DNA of 6,344 nt from Lachnospiraceae bacterium (lineage in GTDB: Bacteria; Bacillota; Clostridia; Lachnospirales; Lachnospiraceae), in contig JAHZHB010000044.1 of the NCBI GenBank assembly GCA_019420465.1, positions 1-6,344 of the forward strand, in the 5' to 3' direction. Each line of letters opens with the position of its first letter. The first letter of the stretch is position 1. The notes beneath the pieces are model-generated. The model worked only from the letters and a program-made list of their open reading frames with translations. It ran no database searches and was not told the origin of the DNA. The position numbers and the translations under genes were made by a program. This document shows, piece by piece, positions 1 to 5,977 of the stretch.

Positions 1-827
1 TAGTGTCCGCCCTGAAAATGATCGTGGCTTAAGATAGAACCGCCTACGATCGGCAGATCGGCATTGGACCCCAGAAAATAGTGCGGGAACAGCTTTACAA
101 AGTTGAACAGTTTTACAAAGGTAGCCCGTTCAATCTTCATCGGTGTGTGCTGACTGTTAAAAACAATGCAGTGTTCATTATAATAGACATACGGAGAGTA
201 CTGAAAGCCCCACGCACTGTCGTTGATCGTGATCGGAATGATGCGGTGGTTTTCCCGGGCCGGGTGGTTCATTCTGCCGGCATAGCCTTCGTTTTCACGA
301 CAAAGCTGGCACTTCGGATAACTGCTGGCTTTGGCCAGACGTGCAGCGGCGATCGCCTTTGGATCTTTTTCCGGCTTGGACAGATTGATCGTGATATCGA
401 TCGCACCGTAAGGAGAATCAACTTTCCAGCGCATATCCTTTCTGATCCTGTAACGGCGGATATAATCGCTGTCCTGACTGAGTTTGTAAAAATAATCGGT
501 TGCCTTTTCGGGAGAATCTTTGTAAAGAGCAAAAAAGGTCTGCTGCACGCTGGCCGGACGCGGAACAAGGCAGTTCATCAGACGGGTATCAAACAGATCC
601 CGGCTGGTGATATCGTCCCCGATCAGGCCGCGGCGTACAGCTTCATCAAGCAGTTCATGCAAAATATCTTCCAGATCGTCTGTTTCGGGAAGCGTGTCGG
701 GTTCGACATAATCGTCTTCGTTAAAGCAGGCAAGAAGCAGGTTGGTGGCATAGATCTTTTCACATGCCGGCAACAGTCCGCAGTCTGTACCGTAGCGGAC
801 CAGCCGGGCGATGGCTTCATATAACAT
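1..827 (-). CDS. galT: UDP-glucose--hexose-1-phosphate uridylyltransferase (GalT, class II), N-terminal part
   Basis: Cytosolic Leloir-pathway enzyme that swaps UMP between UDP-glucose and galactose-1-phosphate, giving UDP-galactose and glucose-1-phosphate. The reading frame is open from the ATG at 827 to the left window edge (275 codons, no stop). The family is usually about 490-510 residues, so roughly the C-terminal 45% lies outside the window. Visible marks are a Cys pair (KCQLC, residues 172-176) followed by RENEGYAGR, and the block GSNADLPIVGGSILSHDHFQGG (253-274, quoted in two parts: GSNADLPIVGG and SILSHDHFQGG). H268-D-H270-F-Q272 matches the HxHxQ nucleophile motif of the GalT superfamily; H270 would be the uridylylated histidine. 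The class II assignment rests on the HDHFQGG form and on the long N-terminal region. The start is supported by an AAAGGAC ribosome binding site about 7 bases upstream. It lies 54 bases downstream of galK and is presumably cotranscribed with it. The antisense 247-codon frame is a shadow. Confidence 0.95.
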   Translation of the reverse strand, partial: MLYEAIARLVRYGTDCGLLPACEKIYATNLLLACFNEDDYVEPDTLPETDDLEDILHELLDEAVRRGLIGDDITSRDLFDTRLMNCLVPRPASVQQTFFALYKDSPEKATDYFYKLSQDSDYIRRYRIRKDMRWKVDSPYGAIDITINLSKPEKDPKAIAAARLAKASSYPKCQLCRENEGYAGRMNHPARENHRIIPITINDSAWGFQYSPYVYYNEHCIVFNSQHTPMKIERATFVKLFNFVKLFPHYFLGSNADLPIVGGSILSHDHFQGGH

Positions 828-881
828 GGTACTGTCCTTTCTGTCACACTGTTTGGTGCGTAATAATGAATGCGATGGTGC

Positions 882-2048
882 TCAGCTCAGTTTGTGTGCG
901 CCGTCACCGATATCCACGATATAGAATTCCGGCTGGTGTCCGGTCTCTTTTTCGTAGACAGGACCGATCTTTTCAGTAAAGGTGTCGATCGCCTTGTTTC
1001 TGACGATGCTGACTGTACAGCCGCCAAAACCGCCGCCGGTGATACGGGAGCCCAGAACACCCGGGATTTTCCATGCCAGAGAAGCCAGCAGATCAGTCTC
1101 TGCACAGGAGGTCTCGTAATCATCACGCAGGGAGACATGGGACGCATTGATCAGACGGCCAAATTCTTCGAGGTCACCGGCATTTAACGCCTGTACGGCA
1201 CGGATCGTACGTTGGTTTTCGTATACGGCATGTCTGGCACGTTTCAGGCAGACGGGATCGGTGATCGCGTCCTTGTACTGTTCAAACTGTTCCTCGGTCA
1301 GATTGCCCAGAGCTTTGATATCCACGACTTTCTGCAGCATGGCCAGTGCTGTTTCGCATTCTCTTCGTCTGTCATTGTAGGCAGAGGATACGAGACTGTG
1401 TTTGACCTTGCTGTTAGTGATCACGATACGGGCATCGGCAAGCTTTACCGGAGCATAGGTGTAGTTTAATGTCGCTGTGTCAAGAAAGATCGCATGATCC
1501 TTTTTACCCATAGCGGAAGCAAACTGATCCATGATACCACAGTTCATGCCGTTGAAATTGTTTTCGGAATACTGTCCGATCAGGGCCAGTTCAGTCATAG
1601 TCAGCTTTTCAAAGCCAAAGGTGTCTCTTAACATCAGGCCGGTAAGCACCTCCAGGGAAGCGGAGGAAGACAGGCCGGAGCCGTTCGGAATATCGCCGTA
1701 GATCAGGATATCCATACCGCAGGGCAGGGTAAAGCCACGCTTTTCAAAGGTCCACATCACACCCTTTGGATAGTTGGTCCATCCGGAGGCCTTTGCCGGT
1801 ACCAGATCGTCCAGGGAAGATTCTACGATGCCTGGGAAGTTAACCGAATAAAAGCGAAGCTTTCTGTCCTCTCTTTTTAAGATCGCACCGTATGTGCCGA
1901 TGGTCAGTGCACAGGGAAAGACGTGGCCGCCGTTGTAGTCGGTATGTTCTCCGATCAGATTGACACGGCCGGGAGCAAAATAGACGTCCGGCACCTGTGT
2001 GGTTTTATAGGTTTCCTGAAATAGCTGCTGCATTTTTTCTGCTGTCAT
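882..2048 (-). CDS. galK: Galactokinase (GHMP kinase family)
   Basis: Phosphorylates galactose with ATP to galactose-1-phosphate in the cytosol, the first committed step of the Leloir pathway; its product is the substrate of the adjacent galT. The protein has 388 residues, the normal family length. All diagnostic motifs are present in order: the galactokinase signature GRVNLIGEHTDYNGG (27-41), the GHMP ATP-binding loop PNGSGLSSSAS (121-131), NCGIMDQF with the likely catalytic Asp174, and the C-terminal glycine-rich motif TGGGFGG (337-343). Catalytic Arg is probably R28. The frame continues 49 codons further upstream, but I start at 2048 because homologues begin close to the signature, the upstream 49 residues run back through the promoter region, and an AAAGGAAG ribosome binding site sits at 2058-2065, about 9-11 bases before this ATG. 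It is the first gene of a galK-galT operon, divergent from the AraC-type regulator. Confidence 0.97.
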   Translation of the reverse strand: MTAEKMQQLFQETYKTTQVPDVYFAPGRVNLIGEHTDYNGGHVFPCALTIGTYGAILKREDRKLRFYSVNFPGIVESSLDDLVPAKASGWTNYPKGVMWTFEKRGFTLPCGMDILIYGDIPNGSGLSSSASLEVLTGLMLRDTFGFEKLTMTELALIGQYSENNFNGMNCGIMDQFASAMGKKDHAIFLDTATLNYTYAPVKLADARIVITNSKVKHSLVSSAYNDRRRECETALAMLQKVVDIKALGNLTEEQFEQYKDAITDPVCLKRARHAVYENQRTIRAVQALNAGDLEEFGRLINASHVSLRDDYETSCAETDLLASLAWKIPGVLGSRITGGGFGGCTVSIVRNKAIDTFTEKIGPVYEKETGHQPEFYIVDIGDGAHKLS

Positions 2049-2108
2049 AGGGCTTTTCTTCCTTTCTTTTTCTGATAAAAATGATCCGTGATATCCGCAG
2101 AGTGTAGC

Positions 2109-2138
2109 TGTACATCTGAGGATGTTTTGCTGTATAAT
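2109..2138 (+). promoter_or_regulatory. Predicted promoter of the AraC-family regulator gene
   Basis: TGTACA (2109-2114; four of six -35 matches) and a perfect TATAAT (2133-2138) are separated by 18 bases. A second TATAAT at 2144-2149 is an alternative -10 but has a poorer -35. Transcription would begin near 2145 and run rightward, crossing the predicted galK promoter. Confidence 0.4.
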
Positions 2139-2147
2139 GTCATTATA
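2133..2147. repeat. 15-base inverted repeat spanning both divergent -10 boxes
   Basis: TATAATG-T-CATTATA is a perfect 7-1-7 inverted repeat. It overlaps a second palindrome, CATTATAATG (2141-2150), and TATAATG occurs twice in direct orientation 11 bases apart (2133-2139 and 2144-2150). The arms are themselves the two opposing TATAAT boxes, so the symmetry may be only the result of overlapping promoters, or it may be a regulator binding site. AraC-type proteins more often bind direct repeats. Confidence 0.45.
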
Positions 2148-2170
2148 ATGAGCAAAGAAAAAACACACAA
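2142..2170 (-). promoter_or_regulatory. Predicted galK-galT promoter
   Basis: On the minus strand a perfect TATAAT (2147-2142) is preceded by TTGTGT (2170-2165) with exactly 17 bases between. The -35 box matches the consensus in only three positions, which fits a promoter needing an activator. Transcription would start near 2135, giving a leader of roughly 87 bases before the galK ATG. Sequence inspection only. Confidence 0.5.
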
Positions 2171-2202
2171 CAATTATATTGCACAGTATTTGCACTATAT
2201 TG

Positions 2203-2211
2203 AGAAAGGAG
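2203..2211 (+). promoter_or_regulatory. Ribosome binding site fixing the AraC-type regulator start
   Basis: AGAAAGGAG ends 9 bases before the ATG at 2221. An in-frame ATG 14 codons earlier (2179) has no comparable site, and the extra residues would overlap this Shine-Dalgarno sequence, so 2221 is the preferred start. Confidence 0.8.
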
Positions 2212-2220
2212 CCTTATACT

Positions 2221-3168
2221 ATGCCGAAAGCGATGCAGCAGTTAAAGGTGGATGGAGACAGGCAGGAGATCAAGGAGCACGGCAGCTTTGCTTTTCCGGT
2301 GCGTGTCAGCGATGAAAAACTTTTTGCGATGTACGGCGGAGCCTTTTTATGGCACTGGCATCCGCAGATCGAGCTGACCCTGATCCTGGACGGAGAGATC
2401 CGCTACAGGGTCAATGACCGTGTATACCACCTGCGGGCCGGTGAGGGACTGTTCTGCAACTGCAATGCCCTGCATATGGGCGAAAGTATTGCCGGGGCGG
2501 ACTGCAGCTATGTGTCGGTGACCTTTCTGCCGAGGATCCTTTACGGCGAAAAGACCAGTGCGATGTACACCCGGTATGTCCGGGATCTGTGCAGGGATAC
2601 AGCCTGTCCGGCTCTTTTTTTATCACCTGAGACAGAGTGGCAGCAACAGATCCTTTCCTCTGTACGGGAGATTCACAGACAGAGTCGTGAGCGGTCGCAG
2701 ACACGGGAGCTGAAAGTCCAGATCGAACTGATGCAGATCTGGCTGCGGCTGTACCAGAACTGGCCGGGCACAGGAAAACAAAAAAAGAGGGAGGCAGACC
2801 CCAATCAGGAGCGTATCCGTGTCCTGATCAGCTACATCCAGGAGCATTATGCGGAAAAGCTGACCCTGGAAGAGCTGGCAGAGCAGGTACATATCTGTAA
2901 GAATGAGTGCTGCCGGATGTTTAAACGCTATATGCAGGAAACGCTTTTTTCCTATCTGATGGCTTACCGTGTCAACCAGAGTCTGGTGCTGCTGTCAGAG
3001 AGTGATCTGGAGATCACACAGATCGCAGCGCAGTGTGGATTTTCCGGTGCCGGGTATTATACGCGTGTTTTTAAAAAGTATAAGGAGATGACTCCGATGG
3101 CCTACCGGAAACATTGTCGACAAAATGCCCGGATACAGGGTGGCGATGATACCGGGGGTGTGTTATAA
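2221..3168 (+). CDS. AraC-family transcriptional regulator (cupin plus HTH_18)
   Basis: A 315-residue cytosolic DNA-binding protein, the usual size for the family. The N-terminal half carries an AraC-type cupin sensor domain: WHWHPQIELTLILDGEI (44-60), with the H-x-H and E typical of the cupin pocket, then YHLRAGEGLFCNCNALH (69-85). A basic, glutamine-rich linker (about 184-198) leads to the C-terminal double helix-turn-helix, residues 199-297: first HTH around LTLEELAEQVHICKNECCRMFKRY (205-237, shown here by its ends), second around LEITQIAAQCGFSGAGYYTRVFKKY, closing with the family hallmark MTPMAYRK (290-297). Sensor ligand unknown; by family knowledge a sugar or related small molecule. It is transcribed divergently from galK-galT, which makes those genes its likely targets and galactose or a galactoside its possible effector; this is inference. 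The ending GVL-stop overlaps a predicted promoter for the next gene. Confidence 0.92.
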   Translation: MPKAMQQLKVDGDRQEIKEHGSFAFPVRVSDEKLFAMYGGAFLWHWHPQIELTLILDGEIRYRVNDRVYHLRAGEGLFCNCNALHMGESIAGADCSYVSVTFLPRILYGEKTSAMYTRYVRDLCRDTACPALFLSPETEWQQQILSSVREIHRQSRERSQTRELKVQIELMQIWLRLYQNWPGTGKQKKREADPNQERIRVLISYIQEHYAEKLTLEELAEQVHICKNECCRMFKRYMQETLFSYLMAYRVNQSLVLLSESDLEITQIAAQCGFSGAGYYTRVFKKYKEMTPMAYRKHCRQNARIQGGDDTGGVL

Positions 3169-3169
3169 T
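3141..3169 (+). promoter_or_regulatory. Predicted extended -10 promoter overlapping the regulator stop codon
   Basis: TGTTATAAT (3161-3169) is a full TGnTATAAT extended -10 element and contains the TAA stop (3166-3168) of the AraC-type gene. The -35 position 17 bases upstream reads TGGCGA, only three matches, as is common for extended -10 promoters. It would let the 3217-3852 gene be expressed independently of the regulator, starting near 3176. Confidence 0.5.
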
Positions 3170-3216
3170 AGCAGACAAAAGCTGTGCAGGCACAGTGAGA
3201 AAAGAATGGAGAAGCT

Positions 3217-3852
3217 ATGTTAGAACAGAGAAGACAGGCACCTGTCTATACAAACTGGCTGGAAGGCTACAATATGTCTGTTACAGGTGAGGAAAAGAAA
3301 CAGTATCTGGATATAGGACTGGAGACGGACCCGGGCGAGGCAAATGAGCTGCGCCAAAAGCTCTGGGAAAAGCGTTTTACCAAAAAGGACAAGCTGACCG
3401 GCTACGATGCCTTTATGGCGCTGTGGATGGAGCTTGGCTATGAGCAGAAGCAGATCGGTCATATCTTTGGTAAAAAGCGTGTCAGAAAGAAAATGACAAA
3501 GATCGCAGATGAATTTATGTTTTCTGCAGCGACATCCGAAGAGCTGGAGGAGGTGCTGTTTCGTGAATATGTCAATCTGGTACAGGTCTATATCAGTCTC
3601 TGCCAGAAAGACAAAAATTATAAATGCATTATCCTTGGCGTAGGTACGATGAAGGATGAAAACCTTTTGCACAAGATCGCGCAGGATGTCTATACGACAG
3701 GATGCGGCGCTGCGATTCTCTGTGGTATGACAGAGGAATACGAGCTTCTGATGCGTGCGACAAAGGCTGCTTTTCTGGCAAGCTTCCCGCAGGAGATCAG
3801 TGTATGGAATGCGGCGGAAGAGGCATTTAAAAAGAAACACAGTATTGCCTGA
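3217..3852 (+). CDS. Conserved-looking protein of unknown function, 211 aa
   Basis: I do not recognise a function. The protein is soluble in appearance: no signal peptide, no membrane segment, mostly predicted helix from its charged, Leu-rich pattern. Features seen are a short N-terminal stretch, a block LRQKLWEKRFTKKDKLTGYDAFMALW (45-70, key residues L49, W50, R53, D64, W70), a very basic patch GKKRVRKKM (85-93) and a less charged C-terminal half with CIILGVGTMKDENLLHKIA (137-155) and TTGCGAAILCGM (160-171). From memory it resembles small Lachnospiraceae proteins annotated as DUF6553, but I cannot confirm that. The ATG at 3217 has GGAG at 3208-3211, a short 5-base gap; a weaker alternative is the Met at residue 20. 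It lies 48 bases after the regulator gene, seemingly with its own promoter, and ends before a terminator pair. A link to galactose use is not supported by its sequence. Confidence 0.8.
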   Translation: MLEQRRQAPVYTNWLEGYNMSVTGEEKKQYLDIGLETDPGEANELRQKLWEKRFTKKDKLTGYDAFMALWMELGYEQKQIGHIFGKKRVRKKMTKIADEFMFSAATSEELEEVLFREYVNLVQVYISLCQKDKNYKCIILGVGTMKDENLLHKIAQDVYTTGCGAAILCGMTEEYELLMRATKAAFLASFPQEISVWNAAEEAFKKKHSIA

Positions 3853-3865
3853 GACGTAAAAGCGT

Positions 3866-3892
3866 AAAAAGGATCTCCCACAGGGGAGACCT
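3866..3892 (-). terminator. Intrinsic terminator reading leftward, for the 4019-5152 gene
   Basis: A hairpin with arms 3870-3879 and 3884-3892 (nine pairs, one bulged A at 3873, four-base loop ACAG) is followed on the minus strand by TTTTT and, four bases on, TTTT. It lies about 125 bases beyond the stop of the minus-strand gene. Confidence 0.6.
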
Positions 3893-3915
3893 GGATATCG
3901 TAAAAGATATATTTG

Positions 3916-3963
3916 CCGGCAGAAAGCTGTGCGCAGACAGCACAGTTTTTCTGCCGGTATTTT
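3916..3963 (+). terminator. Intrinsic terminator reading rightward, for the 3217-3852 gene
   Basis: A long hairpin: CCGGCAGAAAG (3916-3926) pairs with TTTTCTGCCGG (3947-3957), with one G-T pair, then after a single bulged T, CTGTGC (3927-3932) pairs with GCACAG (3940-3945) around a seven-base loop. It is followed by TATTTTC. The minus-strand side (AAATATAT) is poorer in T, so the main direction is plus. Confidence 0.7.
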
Positions 3964-4018
3964 CGTTACAGGTATATAAAAAAGATTTGGAGGCGCCTTT
4001 TGTGCACATATATAAGAA

Positions 4019-5152
4019 TCAGTGCATGGCGCGGTACCAGTAGCCTTTCTGCCCGGCTGTGGGTGACGATGAGGCATCCACGGCTTTAAAACAGGGAAAA
4101 CCGAACATGTTGGCCATAAAGCGTTCCTGGTTGTCATAGATGCCGGGGATCGCAAAGATGTACTGCTCACTGTTGCCTATGCGGCCTAAAAGACAGTGCG
4201 GATCCCGCTGAAAACAGTGCAGGATAAAGCGGTTTCCGGCGATATGAAAGCCTTCCCGCCGAAGCAGCGGAATGTCTTTGGGTTCGATGCGCAGGCTGTC
4301 TTTTAAGTCACCGTCGGAGAAGATACCGGCTGCGGGAAAGCTGTTTTTCAGACGTTCCCAGCGCGACACGGGGGCGGACTGCGGCGATTTTGGCGGTTCT
4401 TCTGGGGCAGACGGGCTGCTGTCCGGTTTTGCGGAGGTGTCGGTAAATTCCTGGGCCAGGATCCGTTCTACGAGGGTAGGTGTCGTGCGGGGATGTTCTT
4501 CTACACAGGCACTGGCCGGTTCTTTTGTGTCGGGAATGGAAGCTGCTGTGGCTTCTGGTGTGGAAACTGTCGGAGCAGGCGGGATGGAGTCTGAAGAAGC
4601 CGTATTGGCAGGGGAGATATCCGGTGACGCAGCTTCTTCTGTAGGGGCAAAAATAGTGGCATCCTGTGCTTCTTCGGCCTCTTCTTGGGCAGTTTCTGCG
4701 GATGGTTCACCGGAGTTTTCTTCCGTGGGCATGCCAGATGCTTCTTCCGGGGAAACTGTCGGATAGGGGATCAGATTGACGGGGAGTATGGACTGATCGT
4801 TCCATATGCTGCAGTAGGAGATGGGTGTTTCGTCCGACAAAACGAGTCCTTCGATATCCTGAAAGCTGATCCCGGTCTGTGCCAGATCGTCCGAAGCGCA
4901 CTGCATGCGCCAGTTGACCATGCCAAGTGCGGGCAGATGCTGTCCAAATTCGATGCCGTAGAGCTGGCCGTCTTTCTGAAAACAGCCGTAGATATGGAGT
5001 GGTGTCTCGGTTTGTGTGGCAGAAACTTTCATATGTATCTCGATCTTTAACAGCTGGTTGCGGTTGTCGATGCGGGCATAGCCGCAGTTCTGGTGTCTGG
5101 TATTTCCGTGATATTCATACATATAGGAAATAAAACGCTGATAGGCAGACAT
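4019..5152 (-). CDS. Two-domain protein of unknown function with a long disordered linker (DUF6128-like C-terminus)
   Basis: A 377-residue protein without signal peptide or membrane segment. Residues 1-128 look like a folded, beta-rich domain (starting MSAYQRFISYMYEYHG, with NCGYARID, LHIYGCFQKDGQLYGIEFG and IEGLVLSD). Residues about 131-262 are dominated by Pro, Ala, Ser, Thr and Glu with few hydrophobics, so probably disordered. Residues 263-377 form a second domain: WERLKNSFP, IEPKDIPLLRREGFHIAGN (289-307), FILHCF, YIFAIPGIYDNQERFMANMFGFP (331-353, ends given by YIF and GFP) and a final GYWYRAMH. From memory this C-terminal pattern matches Lachnospiraceae proteins annotated as DUF6128; function is unknown. 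The ATG has GGAG at 5163-5160, 7 bases away. It is divergent from tadA over 67 bases and convergent with the 211-residue gene. The antisense 164-codon frame over the linker is a composition artefact. Confidence 0.85.
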   Translation of the reverse strand: MSAYQRFISYMYEYHGNTRHQNCGYARIDNRNQLLKIEIHMKVSATQTETPLHIYGCFQKDGQLYGIEFGQHLPALGMVNWRMQCASDDLAQTGISFQDIEGLVLSDETPISYCSIWNDQSILPVNLIPYPTVSPEEASGMPTEENSGEPSAETAQEEAEEAQDATIFAPTEEAASPDISPANTASSDSIPPAPTVSTPEATAASIPDTKEPASACVEEHPRTTPTLVERILAQEFTDTSAKPDSSPSAPEEPPKSPQSAPVSRWERLKNSFPAAGIFSDGDLKDSLRIEPKDIPLLRREGFHIAGNRFILHCFQRDPHCLLGRIGNSEQYIFAIPGIYDNQERFMANMFGFPCFKAVDASSSPTAGQKGYWYRAMH

Positions 5153-5155
5153 GTG

Positions 5156-5184
5156 TTGACTCCAAAGATTTTTCTCCTTATTAT
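5156..5184 (+). promoter_or_regulatory. Predicted tadA promoter
   Basis: TTGACT (5156-5161; five of six) and TATTAT (5179-5184; five of six) are exactly 17 bases apart. The -10 occupies nearly the same bases as the opposing TATAAT on the minus strand, and the -35 covers part of the ribosome binding site of the minus-strand gene. Leader length would be about 29 bases. Confidence 0.6.
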
Positions 5185-5209
5185 ATGAGTAACTGATAAA
5201 AAGTATGAA
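5180..5209 (-). promoter_or_regulatory. Predicted promoter of the 4019-5152 gene
   Basis: On the minus strand a perfect TATAAT (5185-5180) is preceded, 18 bases upstream, by TTCATA (5209-5204; four of six -35 matches). The start would fall near 5173, giving a leader of about 20 bases that still includes the GGAG site. Confidence 0.5.
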
Positions 5210-5212
5210 GGA
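5208..5212 (+). promoter_or_regulatory. Ribosome binding site fixing the tadA start
   Basis: AAGGA lies 7 bases before the ATG at 5220. The longer in-frame ATG at 5205 overlaps this site and has no Shine-Dalgarno sequence of its own, so 5220 is the likely true start. Confidence 0.75.
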
Positions 5213-5219
5213 AAATGAG

Positions 5220-5723
5220 ATGACGACAGATGAACGCTATATGCGTCAGGCGATGACGCAGGCTAAAATGGCTGAAAAACTGGATGAGGTGCCGATCGGA
5301 TGTGTGATCGTTTATCAGGGGAAGGTGATCGCCCGTGGATATAACCGGCGCAATACGGATAAGAATACGCTTTCTCATGCTGAGCTGAATGCGATCCGGA
5401 AGGCGAGCCGCAGGCTGGGGGACTGGCGGCTGGAGGAATGTACGATGTATGTGACGCTGGAGCCGTGCCAGATGTGTGCGGGAGCTATTGTGCAGGCCAG
5501 AATCCAGCGGGTGGTCATTGCCTGTATGAATGCGAAGGCGGGGTGTGCAGGGTCGGTTTTTAATCTTTTGCAGGATCCGCGGTTTAATCATCAGGTAGAA
5601 ATCACGCGGGGGGTGTTAGAAGAGGAGTGCAGTCAGATGCTGTCAGCGTTTTTTAAGGGGCTGCGAGAGCGTAAGAAGCGGGAGAAGGAGGCGAAGCGGG
5701 CTGAGGAAGCGGCCCGGGAGTGA
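5220..5723 (+). CDS. tadA: tRNA-specific adenosine deaminase TadA
   Basis: Deaminates adenosine to inosine at the wobble position (34) of tRNA-Arg(ACG), so that one tRNA can read CGU, CGC and CGA; essential in most bacteria that have it. The protein has 167 residues with the chosen start, a typical length. The zinc-dependent cytidine/deoxycytidylate deaminase fold is evident: H53-A-E55 (zinc ligand and proton-shuttle Glu) and P82-C83-Q-M-C86 (two zinc ligands). TadA-specific stretches are VPIGCVIV (24-31), GYNRRNTDKN (40-49), GDWRLEECTMYVTLEPC (67-83), AKAGCAGSVFNLLQDPRFNH (105-124) and GVLEEECS (131-138). The last 18 or so residues (ERKKREKEAKRAEEAARE) form a charged helical tail beyond the conserved core, variable in the family. 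It is separated from the following tRNA gene by its own stop and a new promoter, so it appears monocistronic. Confidence 0.97.
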   Translation: MTTDERYMRQAMTQAKMAEKLDEVPIGCVIVYQGKVIARGYNRRNTDKNTLSHAELNAIRKASRRLGDWRLEECTMYVTLEPCQMCAGAIVQARIQRVVIACMNAKAGCAGSVFNLLQDPRFNHQVEITRGVLEEECSQMLSAFFKGLRERKKREKEAKRAEEAARE

Positions 5724-5755
5724 GAAACTGTCGCGGGAAAGCTGCAGATGTCTGC

Positions 5756-5784
5756 TTGACGAAAGTGTGTCGGGCGGGTATAAT
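5756..5784 (+). promoter_or_regulatory. Promoter of the tRNA-Ser gene
   Basis: TTGACG (5756-5761) and a perfect TATAAT (5779-5784) are separated by exactly 17 bases, placing the start near 5791, about 10 bases before the mature tRNA. This is a near-consensus, strong promoter as expected for a stable RNA. A small imperfect dyad (GCAGA-TG-TCTGC, 5744-5755) touches its upstream edge. Confidence 0.8.
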
Positions 5785-5800
5785 GGATTAGTCAATGTCC

Positions 5801-5888
5801 GGAGACGTATCGAAGTGGCCATAACGAGCTTGACTCGAAATCAAGTTGTCGGGTAACCGGCACATGGGTTCGAATCCCATCGTCTCCG
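5801..5888 (+). tRNA. tRNA-Ser, anticodon CGA
   Basis: A class II tRNA of 88 bases reading UCG codons. The acceptor stem pairs GGAGACG (5801-5807) with CGTCTCC (5881-5887), discriminator G5888. The D stem is TCG/CGA (5810-5812 and 5825-5827). The anticodon stem CTTGA/TCAAG encloses loop CTCGAAA with anticodon CGA at 5836-5838. The long variable arm (5846-5863) has stem TGTCGG/CCGGCA, the hallmark of serine, leucine or bacterial tyrosine tRNAs. The T arm is ATGGG-TTCGAAT-CCCAT (5864-5880). The CCA end is not encoded (GCT follows), so a CCA-adding enzyme must supply it. Confidence 0.97.
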
Positions 5889-5892
5889 CTGT

Positions 5893-5921
5893 AAAAGTCC
5901 AGTGTTTACTGGACTTTTTTT
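5893..5921 (+). terminator. Intrinsic terminator of the tRNA-Ser gene
   Basis: AGTCCAGT (5896-5903) pairs perfectly with ACTGGACT (5908-5915) around the loop GTTT, and a run of seven T follows (5915-5921). A-run/T-run pairing can extend the stem by three more pairs. It starts five bases after the tRNA and closes a minimal promoter-tRNA-terminator unit. Confidence 0.92.
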
Positions 5922-5977
5922 AATTCGTGTGATATTTTCTGGTGACTAGTTGTTGTTGGAACATGTGGAGGACGGAC

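Noticed and set aside
81..824. Plus-strand 247-codon open frame
   Set aside because: It lies exactly antisense to galT, whose GalT motifs and ribosome binding site are clear; the predicted protein shows no recognisable domain.
2049..2195. N-terminal extension of galK by 49 residues
   Set aside because: It would be read through the predicted promoter and Shine-Dalgarno region, and galactokinases start shortly before the GRVNLIGEHTDY motif.
3220..4170. Minus-strand 316-codon open frame
   Set aside because: It is antisense to the 211-residue gene, runs through both terminator hairpins and into the next gene, and its Cys/Leu/Arg-rich product looks like a shadow.
4272..4766. Plus-strand 164-codon frame rich in Gly, Ala, Ser and Val
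   Set aside because: It mirrors the low-complexity linker codons of the minus-strand gene; the composition explains the lack of stops.
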